Source: DASRHD01 sp035485575
GTDB taxonomy: Bacteria > Verrucomicrobiota > Verrucomicrobiia > Opitutales > Opitutaceae
Direction: 5' to 3'
Assembly (NCBI GenBank): GCA_035485575.1
Contig: DATHNW010000019.1
Span: forward strand, 1 to 64,000
Length of the DNA: 64,000 nucleotides
The notes below the pieces were generated by a model. It searched no databases. It had not been told where the DNA came from and was given only the letters and a program-made list of their open reading frames with translations. How positions within the stretch are numbered: position 1 is the stretch's first letter; the number at the start of each line of letters is the position of its first letter. Below, piece by piece: positions 21,485-29,801 of this stretch. The position numbers and the translations under genes were made by a program.

Positions 21485-21560
21485 GGGCTCGTAGCTCAGT
21501 TGGAAGAGCGCCTCAATGGCATTGAGGAGGTCGTCAGTTCGAACCTGATCGGGTCCACCA
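21485..21560 (+). tRNA. tRNA-Ala (anticodon GGC)
   Basis: A 76-nt cloverleaf. The acceptor arm GGGCTCG pairs with CGGGTCC, the D arm has GCTC/GAGC, the anticodon stem CCTCA/TGAGG encloses the loop ATGGCAT with anticodon GGC, and the T arm GTCAG-TTCGAAC-CTGAT is complete. The CCA end is encoded. It reads Ala codons GCC/GCT. Confidence 0.96.
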
Positions 21561-21951
21561 ATTTTCGCCGCCGTGGCAGTGCCTGGCGGTTTGGCGCAAA
21601 ACGAATCGGCCGGTGCATCCGGCATGGACCGGGCATCGTCCCCGTCGTTGCGCCCGCGCCGCCCAAAACTTTCGGCCGGGAAATATCACTTCGTGAAATC
21701 GACGGGGCCGTCACGGCAGCTGTCTGCGCACGCTTTTACGGGAGACACCCCACTTGGTTTAGCACCTTGTATAGGCGGCCTATTGTAAACAAAAGGCGGC
21801 TTTTTTTCGCTATCGGTTTGCAAAATTGCTGTGAATTTCCCGCCAATCCGGGCTTTACAAAAGTCGAGCACCCACGATGCTATGCATCACCCCAACGATA
21901 GATCGTTTATTTATTACACTTTAATAACGAACGGCCGATCTGATTATCTAA
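21561..21951. other. Intergenic region after tRNA-Ala, becoming AT-rich
   Basis: No gene is supported here. The first 200 bp are GC-rich like the neighbourhood; from about 21780 to 21950 the base composition drops sharply toward AT, which fits the promoter region of the secreted protein that starts at 21952. No integrase or repeat of the tRNA 3' end was seen. Confidence 0.5.
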
Positions 21952-22563
21952 ATGAAAACCCCCTATATTTTTGCCGGTGCATTGGTACTGGGTTTGACCG
22001 TGTCCTTGCTTGGGGACTGGCAGGCGTGCAGTATTGGCCCGACCAGCCAGACGGGCATTGAAACCAACAGCTCCAATGATTTCACCCTCACGGCCTTGGG
22101 CTCTCCGCTCGACGGGCAAAATGATGACATGGGGTTCGCCACAGGTCCGGGCAAGCTGAGCGGTGATTGCGAGATCATGGCTCATGTGACCAAAATCAGC
22201 CCGGGCAAGGAAGACTGGGCGACCGGAGGCCTCATGATGCGCGAATCGCTCGGCGGCGGCTCAAAATTTATTGCCGTGGGCTGCACCCGCGGTCACGGCG
22301 TGCTAAGCTTCACCCGCAGCGAGGAATCCGACAACGTGCTGCGGCAGGAAAACTGCGGCGATTGCCTTGCCCCCATCTGGGTGAAGATCGTCCGTCGGGG
22401 CAATCATTTCGTCAGCTATAAATCCAGCGACGGCGTGGTCTGGCTTCAGGTCAATGAGGCCGACATCGTCATGAAAAAGTCCGTCTGGGTCGGCGCGTTT
22501 GCGACCAGCGGTGGCGATGCCACAGGGGTCGTTGTTACCTTTCAACGGGTGACCACGCGTTAA
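21952..22563 (+). CDS. Secreted DUF1349-like (concanavalin-like) protein
   Basis: A 203-residue protein with a signal peptide (YIFAGALVLGLTVSLLG) and a single jelly-roll domain with DWQACSIGPTSQTG, then GGLMMRESLGGG and WVKIVRRGNHFVSYKSSDG. This pattern is typical of DUF1349/LamG-like domains attached to extracellular glycan-acting proteins in Planctomycetes and Verrucomicrobia. Here it stands alone, so it is likely a binding or structural protein. It has four cysteines, possibly disulfide-bonded outside the cell. Its AT-rich upstream region suggests its own promoter. Confidence 0.65.
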   Translation: MKTPYIFAGALVLGLTVSLLGDWQACSIGPTSQTGIETNSSNDFTLTALGSPLDGQNDDMGFATGPGKLSGDCEIMAHVTKISPGKEDWATGGLMMRESLGGGSKFIAVGCTRGHGVLSFTRSEESDNVLRQENCGDCLAPIWVKIVRRGNHFVSYKSSDGVVWLQVNEADIVMKKSVWVGAFATSGGDATGVVVTFQRVTTR

Positions 22564-22626
22564 GCGGTCGGTCAGGCCGCCGCACAACCATCCGCTCGCT
22601 CTGCCGGGCGTTGTTCAGGCGAGCCC

Positions 22627-23367
22627 CTACGGCTGCTGCAGCAGCGGCGGCTCCCGGTAAAGATGGCGCAGTGTCTCGGCCCAATGCGCGTCCTCGGCTT
22701 CCCGGCGTTTGACATAGCGATATTCCGCATCGCCGGCCATCAAGATGAAAATAAACAGGACCGCAGCCATGTAATATCCATAATAAAACGCTGCAACCGT
22801 GGCCAGCACGGCCAGCACCTTGCCAATGCTCATGGCCCAGAAGGTCGCGCTTAAATAGGGCAGGCGCATGGCCAGCAAGGCGCGCAGGATCCGGCCTCCG
22901 TCCATCGGGAACACCGGGATGAGGTTGAAGCAGCCCATCACCAGGTTCGCGATCAGCAGATAGCGGCCGAGTTCAAGCGGAGAGAGCGGCAACCCGGCGG
23001 CATCCCAGTCCCGGGGCAGGCCCAGAAAAATCGCCAGCACCGCGGCGATCACGAAGTTCACTGCCGGCCCGGCCAGAGTGATGAGCAATTCGCTGCGCGG
23101 CTGTCGCGGGATCGAGTCAAATTGTGCCATGCCGCCGATAGGCATGAGCAGGATGCGCGGCACGTTCACCCCGAAACGCCGGGCCGTGAACGAATGCCCC
23201 AGTTCGTGCAGCACCACACAGACGAAAAACGCCAGGATCATCGCCACGCTCCAGGCCGCGCCAACCGCGCCGGCGGCGTCCCAGCCCAGCCAGGCATAGT
23301 AGGCCAGCAGCAGGAAAAAACTGCTGTGCACCGCGAGCTGGATGCCGCGGATGCGGAACAAGTTCAT
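22627..23367 (-). CDS. M50 (site-2 protease) membrane metalloprotease
   Basis: Intramembrane zinc protease of about 246 residues. The zinc-binding HELGH motif is in VVLHELGHSFTARRFG, and the second metal ligand region NLIPVFPMDGGRILRAL is present, both within hydrophobic helices. No PDZ or CBS domain is visible, so it is the compact SpoIVFB-like type. The start is ambiguous between ATGs at 23367 and 23382. It is divergent from the NtrC-type regulator, 88 bp apart. Confidence 0.9.
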   Translation of the reverse strand: MNLFRIRGIQLAVHSSFFLLLAYYAWLGWDAAGAVGAAWSVAMILAFFVCVVLHELGHSFTARRFGVNVPRILLMPIGGMAQFDSIPRQPRSELLITLAGPAVNFVIAAVLAIFLGLPRDWDAAGLPLSPLELGRYLLIANLVMGCFNLIPVFPMDGGRILRALLAMRLPYLSATFWAMSIGKVLAVLATVAAFYYGYYMAAVLFIFILMAGDAEYRYVKRREAEDAHWAETLRHLYREPPLLQQP

Positions 23368-23455
23368 TGACCAACGGAGCATTTGAAATAAGGAATGCGC
23401 GTTTCGCACGGTTTGCCAATTATATTGGCGACTCGCCCGCGAGGCCTTTTGTTCC

Positions 23456-24928
23456 ATGTCCGACTCCTCCAAGCCACCGGTTATCCTGGTCATCGATGAC
23501 GATGCCGAGATCCGCTATTCGCTCTCGCGCGTGCTTTCCTCGCGCAAATACCAGGTGACTGAGGCCGCCAGCGGCGAGCAGGGCATCGCGCTCGTAAAGA
23601 AAAGCCCGCCCGACCTCGTGTTTCTCGACATCCGCATGGGCGGCATGAACGGCCTGGAGACGCTCCAGCACATCCGTTCCACCAATCCGAAGCAGATGGT
23701 CGTGCTCATGACGGCCTTCGGCACCGCCCAGACCGCCATCGAGGCGATGAAGTTCGGCGCCTTCGACTACATCATGAAGCCCTTCGATCCGCAGAAGGTG
23801 CTCAGCGTGGCCGAAACCGCCCTCAAGGCCCACGCCGACCTGCGCGCCGTCGGCGACTACAAGCCGACCATCAACAGCGAAGACTACAAGGAAGGCATCG
23901 TCGGCAACTCGCCGGTCATGCAGGAGGTCTTCAAGATCATCGGCCAGGTCACCGCCAGCGACGTCACCGTGATGATCACCGGCGAGAGTGGCACGGGCAA
24001 GGAGCTCGTCGCCCGCTCCATCTGGAAGCACAGCCATCGTGCGAACAAGCCCTTCATCGCGGTCAACTGCGCGGCCATTCCCGACAATCTCATCGAAAGC
24101 GAGCTTTTCGGCCACGAAAAGGGCTCCTTCACCGGGGCGACCGGCCAGCGCATCGGCAAATTCGAGCTGTGCGACGGCGGCACCATTTTCCTCGACGAAA
24201 TCGGCGACATGGCCCTGGCCACGCAGACGAAAATCCTGCGCGTGCTCCAGCAGGGCGAGATTCAGCGCGTCGGCGGCACCGAGACCATCCGCGTGGACGT
24301 CCGCATCCTCGCCGCCACCAACAAGAATATCGAGGACATGGTGCGCACGAAGACCTTTCGCGAAGACCTTTACTACCGGCTCAACGTCGTGCGCATCCGC
24401 ATGCCGGCCCTGCGCGAGCGCACCGGTGACATCCCCGGCATCGTCGATTACGTGCTGCAAACCCTTGAAAAAAACAAGAAGACGCGCGTGAAGAAGGTCT
24501 CGCCCGAGGCCTTGGCCGTGCTGACCCGCCAGCGCTGGCCCGGCAATGTGCGCGAACTGGAGAATGCCGTCTATCGCAGCGCGGTCGTCACGCAGGGCGA
24601 CAGCATCCTGTTGAAGGACCTGCCGCAGGAAATCCGCGAATCCGCCGCCGAGTCACCTGCCGCCGAAACCGAAGCAAGCCCTCCAACCACGGCCGCGCCA
24701 ACCGCGGCTGCCGCCGGCGGCCCCGGCCTCGAGGCCGCACTCGACGCCCTCTACGCGCAGCTCAAGGCCGACCGCAAGGAGCCCATTCTGGATTTCGTCG
24801 AGGACGAGCTGATCCAGCGCACCCTCAAGGACGAGGCCGGCGATTTAGCCAAGGCCGCCGAACGCCTCGGCCTGACCAAGGCCGCGCTGAAAAAGCGCAC
24901 GGAGAAATCGGAGGGGAAGGGGAAGTGA
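23456..24928 (+). CDS. NtrC-family sigma-54-dependent response regulator
   Basis: A 490-residue transcription activator. Receiver domain at about 8-125 with phosphoacceptor Asp in LVFLDIRMGG, then an AAA+ domain (about 145-385) with Walker A TGESGTGKELVARS, the sigma-54 contact loop as GSFTGA (usually GAFTGA) and Walker B GGTIFLDEIGDM. The C-terminus has an Ala/Pro-rich linker and a short helix-turn-helix-like part (LAKAAERLGLTKAALKKR). It should activate sigma-54 promoters when phosphorylated. No partner kinase is adjacent. Confidence 0.93.
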   Translation: MSDSSKPPVILVIDDDAEIRYSLSRVLSSRKYQVTEAASGEQGIALVKKSPPDLVFLDIRMGGMNGLETLQHIRSTNPKQMVVLMTAFGTAQTAIEAMKFGAFDYIMKPFDPQKVLSVAETALKAHADLRAVGDYKPTINSEDYKEGIVGNSPVMQEVFKIIGQVTASDVTVMITGESGTGKELVARSIWKHSHRANKPFIAVNCAAIPDNLIESELFGHEKGSFTGATGQRIGKFELCDGGTIFLDEIGDMALATQTKILRVLQQGEIQRVGGTETIRVDVRILAATNKNIEDMVRTKTFREDLYYRLNVVRIRMPALRERTGDIPGIVDYVLQTLEKNKKTRVKKVSPEALAVLTRQRWPGNVRELENAVYRSAVVTQGDSILLKDLPQEIRESAAESPAAETEASPPTTAAPTAAAAGGPGLEAALDALYAQLKADRKEPILDFVEDELIQRTLKDEAGDLAKAAERLGLTKAALKKRTEKSEGKGK

Positions 24929-24987
24929 GCGAAGCTGCACTCAGTGCAGCCAAATGGCACTATTGAGCAAAAATACCTCGAATCAAA

Positions 24988-25476
24988 ATGGCGAAACGAG
25001 TCAGTTTAATTATTGGAGATCTATTTGCCGTTCCACTGGGCGAAGGATTGCTAGCAGTTTTTCAATATGTGGCGGACGATCTCACTCAGTTAAACAGTGC
25101 CGTCATCCGCGTGTTCAAACGGCGTTACCAAGAGCGTCTAGTTGACATTAATTCGATTTCATCGAGCGAAGAAACGGAATTTCACGCCCATGTTTTTTTG
25201 CGCCTCGGATTAAAACTCGGATTTTGGAAAAAAATTGGCCACGCGAAGGTCGATCGTAATGCCGTAGTTTGGTTTCGGGATTCTAATGACTATGGGAATC
25301 CTAACATTTTGGTCTCAAAGAATTGGCATGTTTGGCAGATCAATTGCCCATTTACCAGTGTGGGTACTCTCCACGGCGAGCAGCAGGAATATGAAATTGG
25401 GATTGTTATCTCACCCGATAGTATTGTCTGGCGCATCAAGACTGGCCACTATGATTTCATTTATCCCCAATTTTAA
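24988..25476 (+). CDS. Imm26-like immunity protein (orphan, AT-rich)
   Basis: A 162-residue protein beginning KRVSLIIGDLFAVPLGEG, which matches the opening of the Imm26 immunity family (G-D-x-F-A-x-P-L). Such proteins neutralise toxins of contact-dependent or polymorphic toxin systems. No signal peptide or membrane segment. The stretch from about 24950 to 25500 is markedly more AT-rich than both neighbours and its codon use is less GC-biased, suggesting transfer. No toxin gene is adjacent. The family call is from motif memory, so moderate. Confidence 0.55.
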   Translation: MAKRVSLIIGDLFAVPLGEGLLAVFQYVADDLTQLNSAVIRVFKRRYQERLVDINSISSSEETEFHAHVFLRLGLKLGFWKKIGHAKVDRNAVVWFRDSNDYGNPNILVSKNWHVWQINCPFTSVGTLHGEQQEYEIGIVISPDSIVWRIKTGHYDFIYPQF

Positions 25477-25595
25477 CGGTACTCCAGAATGAAGAAGTAG
25501 CCAACCAGTCGTCAGAGCCAAACGCGAGCGGTCTTGGACGCTTGCTGCGCTCGATGACGTGCTCCTCGCGTGGCCTCTAATCTCTAACATTTCAC

Positions 25596-26588
25596 TCACC
25601 GATCCCCGTAACCCTGCGGATGCGTTGAGTGCCATTTCCACGCCGTAGCGACGATCGAATCGATGTCGGGGAATTTGATTTTCCAGCCGAGTTCGCGCTG
25701 GGCTTTGGTTGAATCGGCGTAAAGGGCGGGCGGATCGCCTGGACGGCGGGGCGCCTCGATCACGGGGACTTTTTTGCCCGTGGCTTTCTCCACCGCGCGA
25801 ATGACTTCGCGATTCGAGGTCGGCCGGCCGGTACCGAGATTATAGAAAAGCTGCGCGCCGGGCTTTTCGAGTTTCGGAAACACCGCGATGTGGGCGCGGC
25901 TGAGGTCGTCCACGTGCACATAGTCGCGCAGGCAGGTGCCGTCCGGGGTGGGGAAGTCCGTGCCGAAAAGCTGCAGGTACGGGCGCTTGCCGATGGCCGC
26001 ATCGATGGCCACGGGGATGAGGTGCGTCTCGGGATCGTGGTCCTCGCCGATGCTGCCGTCCTCGGCCGCGCCGGCGGCGTTGAAATAGCGGAAGGCCGCA
26101 AAGCTCAGGCCGGTCGCATGGGCGAGCGCCTTGAGCGCATTTTCCACGTCGAGCTTCGTCTGGCCGTAGGGATTGATCGGCGCCTGCGGCAGGTCCTCGG
26201 TGATGGGCAGCGTGGCCGGCACGCCGTAGGTGGCGCAGGTCGAGGAGAAGACGAATTTCTTCACGCCAGCCGCCAGCATCGCGCGCAGGAGGTGCATCGT
26301 GCCGACGGAGTTGTTGAAATAGTATTTGAGCGGATCAGTCACCGATTCGCCCACGTAACAGAAGGCGGCGAAATGCATCACCAAGTCGATTTTCTCCGTC
26401 TTCAGGATCGTGCCGACCGTGGCTTCGTCGCTCAAATCGGCCGCATGAAGCGCCACCCCGGCCGGCATGGCGGCGCGGTGGCCATAAACGAGATTGTCGA
26501 GCACCACGGGCTTGTGCCCGGCGGCAATGAGTTGGCGGACGCAATGGCTGCCGATGTAACCGGCTCCTCCGACGACGAGTATGTTCAT
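25596..26588 (-). CDS. galE: UDP-glucose 4-epimerase
   Basis: Interconverts UDP-glucose and UDP-galactose. The 330-residue extended SDR has the NAD-binding GGAGYIGSH, the catalytic Tyr-X3-Lys in NPYGQTKLDVE, a Ser/Thr in FSSTCATYG, and the UDP-hexose-binding FRYFNAAGA and DGTCLRDYVHVDDL segments. ATG 26588 matches the usual start; the frame extends upstream without similarity. Divergent from the ketosynthase gene with 54 bp between the starts. Confidence 0.96.
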   Translation of the reverse strand: MNILVVGGAGYIGSHCVRQLIAAGHKPVVLDNLVYGHRAAMPAGVALHAADLSDEATVGTILKTEKIDLVMHFAAFCYVGESVTDPLKYYFNNSVGTMHLLRAMLAAGVKKFVFSSTCATYGVPATLPITEDLPQAPINPYGQTKLDVENALKALAHATGLSFAAFRYFNAAGAAEDGSIGEDHDPETHLIPVAIDAAIGKRPYLQLFGTDFPTPDGTCLRDYVHVDDLSRAHIAVFPKLEKPGAQLFYNLGTGRPTSNREVIRAVEKATGKKVPVIEAPRRPGDPPALYADSTKAQRELGWKIKFPDIDSIVATAWKWHSTHPQGYGDR

Positions 26589-26642
26589 GGTTAACAGGCT
26601 TGTATTGCGTAGGACAGACACTTGGCTAGGCAATTTGTTTTC

Positions 26643-27878
26643 ATGTTTCCCCGAATTGTCATCACCGGCGTCGGCCTCGCGGCCCCCAACGGCAACAACC
26701 TGGCCGAGTTTCGCGCCAACCTGCTCGCCGGCGTGGCGGGCGTCGAGCGCATCGAGATGCGCTACATGGGGTCGGTGCTGGCCGGCATGTGCCACTTTGA
26801 TGCACTCCGCTACCAGAAGAAAAAGGAGCTCCGCGTGGGCACGCGCGCGGGCAGCATCAGTATTTACTGCGCGCGCGAGGCGTTGGCCGACAGCGGTGTG
26901 AATTTCGATGCAATGCCCAAGGACCGCATCGGCATCTACATCGGCACGACCGAGCACGGCACGGTCGAGACGGAAAACGAGATCTATGCGATTTCGAAGT
27001 TCAATTACGACACGAAGTTCTGGTCGCACTATCACAATCCGCGCACGGTCGCCAACAACCCGGCCGGCGAGACGTCCCTGCATCTTGGCGTGACCGGCCC
27101 CGCCTACTGCATCGGCGCGGCCTGCGCAGCGGGCAACCTCGGTCTCATCCATGCGGCGCAGATGCTACGGCTCGGCGAGGTGGATTTTGCGATCTGCGGC
27201 GGCGTGAGCGAGAGCACCCAGTCGTTTGGAATTTTCGCGGGCTTCAAGTCGCAGGGCGCGCTCGCCACCCATGACGACCCGAAAAAGGCCTCCCGGCCCT
27301 TCGATAAGGCGCGCAACGGCATCGTCGTCAGTGAAGGCGGCTGCCTCTACACCCTCGAGCGGCTCGACGATGCGCTCGCCCGCGGCGCGAAAATTTACGC
27401 CGAGCTGGCCGGTTATTGCGTGAATAGCGATGCGACCGACTACGTTCTGCCCAATCCCGTGCGCCAGACCGAATGCGTGCGCCGCACGATCGCCCATGCC
27501 AGCGTCACGCCGCGCGACATTCACATCGTCAATACCCACGCCACCGCCACGCCTCTGGGCGACATCCAGGAGTGCGAAGCCCTGCGCGCCGTCTTCGGCG
27601 AAGGCTGCCCGGACACGCATATCAACAACACCAAGAGCTACATCGGACACGCCATGGGCGCCGCAGGGGCACTCGAACTGGCGGGCAACCTGCCGTCCTT
27701 CAACGACCTCGTCGTGCACCCGACCATCAACGTCGATGACCTCGACCCGGCCTGTACTTTGCCCGGTCTCGTCCTCAACCAGCCGAAAAAAGCCGCGAAG
27801 GTGGACCTGATCCTCAATAACTCGTTCGGAATGCTGGGCATAAATTCCGCGTTGATTGTGAAGCGATTTGTGCCCTAA
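26643..27878 (+). CDS. Beta-ketoacyl-ACP synthase, FabF-like
   Basis: A 411-residue thiolase-fold condensing enzyme. Catalytic Cys161 is in GAACAAGNLGL, the active-site histidines are H299 in NTHATATPLGD and H336 in YIGHAMGAAG, and the Lys is in INNTKSYIGH. So it should be active rather than a chain-length factor. The first His motif is NTHAT instead of the usual AHGT, marking it as divergent from housekeeping FabF. It starts a plus-strand cluster; the ACP gene follows after 21 bp, implying joint transcription. Confidence 0.88.
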   Translation: MFPRIVITGVGLAAPNGNNLAEFRANLLAGVAGVERIEMRYMGSVLAGMCHFDALRYQKKKELRVGTRAGSISIYCAREALADSGVNFDAMPKDRIGIYIGTTEHGTVETENEIYAISKFNYDTKFWSHYHNPRTVANNPAGETSLHLGVTGPAYCIGAACAAGNLGLIHAAQMLRLGEVDFAICGGVSESTQSFGIFAGFKSQGALATHDDPKKASRPFDKARNGIVVSEGGCLYTLERLDDALARGAKIYAELAGYCVNSDATDYVLPNPVRQTECVRRTIAHASVTPRDIHIVNTHATATPLGDIQECEALRAVFGEGCPDTHINNTKSYIGHAMGAAGALELAGNLPSFNDLVVHPTINVDDLDPACTLPGLVLNQPKKAAKVDLILNNSFGMLGINSALIVKRFVP

Positions 27879-27899
27879 CTGACCCTTTGCCAAAGACCC

Positions 27900-28163
27900 A
27901 TGACCAAAGACGAATGCAAAAAGGTAGTGCTCGACATCATCGCTGACATCGCGCCCGACGAAGACCTGACCAATGTGAAGCCCGACGTGCGCCTGCGCGA
28001 CCAGCTGCAGCTCGATTCGATGGACTTCCTCGACATCGTCATGGAGCTGCGCAAGCGCCACGGCATCGAAGTACCCGAGGCCGACTACATGCAGCTCGCC
28101 TCGCTCGACAGCTGTGCGGACTACCTCACGCCGAAGTTCAACGCGCTCGCCGGCAAATCCTGA
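27900..28163 (+). CDS. Acyl carrier protein
   Basis: An 87-residue acidic four-helix carrier. The phosphopantetheine attachment serine is Ser40 in QLDSMDFLDIVM, here DSM rather than the common DSL. The helix II and III acidic pattern is typical. It lies directly behind the ketosynthase and before a strong intrinsic terminator, so the two form a transcription unit and probably a dedicated carrier/condensing pair distinct from the housekeeping ACP, which is not in this window. Confidence 0.9.
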   Translation: MTKDECKKVVLDIIADIAPDEDLTNVKPDVRLRDQLQLDSMDFLDIVMELRKRHGIEVPEADYMQLASLDSCADYLTPKFNALAGKS

Positions 28164-28184
28164 GCCAGGCTTTCCGTTTGCGCA

Positions 28185-28214
28185 GGCCGGGAGATATCCC
28201 GGCCTTTTGTTTTT
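28185..28214 (+). terminator. Rho-independent terminator after ACP
   Basis: Perfect 8-bp stem GGCCGGGA / TCCCGGCC with a 4-nt loop at 28185-28204, followed by TTTTGTTTTT at 28205-28214. It separates the ketosynthase-ACP pair from the FAD oxidoreductase genes. Confidence 0.85.
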
Positions 28215-28316
28215 GAAGGGCAAAGAGACAAAGGCGCGAAGAACTGAAATCGGGGGGATAATGTCTTTCATATCGGGGCTTTGCCTCTTCGCTTCTTTGC
28301 GCTTCAAATCTTCGGC

Positions 28317-29747
28317 GTGAACTCCCGCTCACATTACGACGTCGCCATCATCGGTGCGGGCATGTCGGGCCTGGCCGCGGGCATCCGCCTCGCGCACTTC
28401 GGCCGGCGCGTCTGCATCTTCGAGCGTCACAATGCCCCCGGCGGCCTCAATAGTTTCTACAGCCTCAATGGCCGCAAGTACGACGTCGGCCTGCATGCGC
28501 TGACCAATTTTGTGCGCCCGGGCGTCAAGGGCACGCCGCTCGGGAAAATCCTGCGGCAGCTCCGCATCGACCGTGACGAGTTCGATCTCGCGGAACAGCG
28601 CGGCTCCCGCGTCGCCTTCGGTCCGAAAGGCGAGCACGAGTTGCGCTTCACCAACGACCCGGCTGTGCTGACCGCGGACATCGCGGAAAAATTTCCCCAT
28701 GAGATCGACGGCTGGCGCGCCCTCCTCGCCGCGCTACCCGGGTACGACGCCCTTGCCGCCGAGGCGAACCTGAGTCCGGCGCGGGAATTCGTCGCCCGCT
28801 TCCTGCGCGATCCGCTCCTCATCGACATGCTCTACTGCCCGCTCATGTTCTACGGCAGTGCTCAGGAGCACGACATGGACCTGGCGCAATTCGCCATCAT
28901 GGCGCGCGCCCTTTATCTCGAAGGCTTCGCGCGGCCCTTCGAGGGCGTACGAACCATCTTGCGCGTGCTGTTGGAAAAATACCGCGCCGCGGGCGGCGAA
29001 CGCCGCATGAAGTGCGGAGTCGCCCGCATAACCGTGCGCGATGACCGGGCCGCGGCGCTTGTCCTGGACGACGGCGAGGAAATCACCGCCGACCACGTCC
29101 TCTCGTCGATCGGCGCGGCGGAAACCGCGGCCCTGTTCACCGAAAAGACGGGCTTGGCGGCCGCGCCCCTCGGACGGCTTTCGTTCACCGAGACCATCAC
29201 CGTTTTCGACCGGCCAACCGCAGCGCTCGGGTGGGGGAGCGACACCATTGTCTTTTTCAACGACTCCACACGCTTCGACTACTCGCGGCCCGAGGCACAG
29301 GCCGATCCGCGCAGCGGGGTGATCTGTTTTCCCGGCAATTTCGATTACGCCGCCGGTCGGACGCTGCCCGAAGGACTGCTCCGCATCACCAGCATCGCAA
29401 ATTTCGACCGCTGGACAAATTTGCCTGAGGAAACCTACCAGGCCGACAAGCAGCGCTGGTTCGCCGAAATCCAGCGCAGCGCATTGCGCTTCCTGCCGCC
29501 GGGCGCGGATGGCGCGCTCGCCCAAGCCACGGTCGCGACCGACATTTTCACGCCTCGCACGATCCGCAAGTTCACCGGCCATCTCGCGGGCGCGATTTAT
29601 GGTTCGCCCCAGAAATTCCGCGATGGCCGCACGCCCCTGCGAAATGTCTACCTCTGCGGCACCGACCAGGGGTTCGTCGGGGTCATCGGCGCGCTGCTCA
29701 GCGGCATCTCCATGGCCAACAACCATGTTTTGCAGGCGGCATCCTGA
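28317..29747 (+). CDS. Phytoene desaturase-like FAD oxidoreductase (first)
   Basis: A 476-residue NAD(P)/FAD-binding amine-oxidase-fold protein of the CrtI/CrtISO type. The dinucleotide motif is DVAIIGAGMSGLAAGIRLA, then RHNAPGGLNS, and a C-terminal FAD-contacting segment VYLCGTDQGFVGVIGALLSG. It would desaturate, saturate or isomerise a polyene-like substrate using FAD. The start is GTG 28317. No phytoene synthase is nearby, so carotenoid synthesis is unlikely; context points to a fatty acyl substrate. First gene after the terminator. Confidence 0.82.
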   Translation: MNSRSHYDVAIIGAGMSGLAAGIRLAHFGRRVCIFERHNAPGGLNSFYSLNGRKYDVGLHALTNFVRPGVKGTPLGKILRQLRIDRDEFDLAEQRGSRVAFGPKGEHELRFTNDPAVLTADIAEKFPHEIDGWRALLAALPGYDALAAEANLSPAREFVARFLRDPLLIDMLYCPLMFYGSAQEHDMDLAQFAIMARALYLEGFARPFEGVRTILRVLLEKYRAAGGERRMKCGVARITVRDDRAAALVLDDGEEITADHVLSSIGAAETAALFTEKTGLAAAPLGRLSFTETITVFDRPTAALGWGSDTIVFFNDSTRFDYSRPEAQADPRSGVICFPGNFDYAAGRTLPEGLLRITSIANFDRWTNLPEETYQADKQRWFAEIQRSALRFLPPGADGALAQATVATDIFTPRTIRKFTGHLAGAIYGSPQKFRDGRTPLRNVYLCGTDQGFVGVIGALLSGISMANNHVLQAAS

Positions 29748-29801
29748 GCGCGAAAGTGAGTTGCGCTCCGCCGCGCCGGCCGTTTACCTCTCACCTTTCC
29801 C

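Noticed and set aside
23401..23455. Possible sigma-54 promoter upstream of the NtrC-type gene (GCACG...TTGC)
   Set aside because: Only two bases lie between the two blocks instead of four, so it does not fit the -24/-12 consensus.
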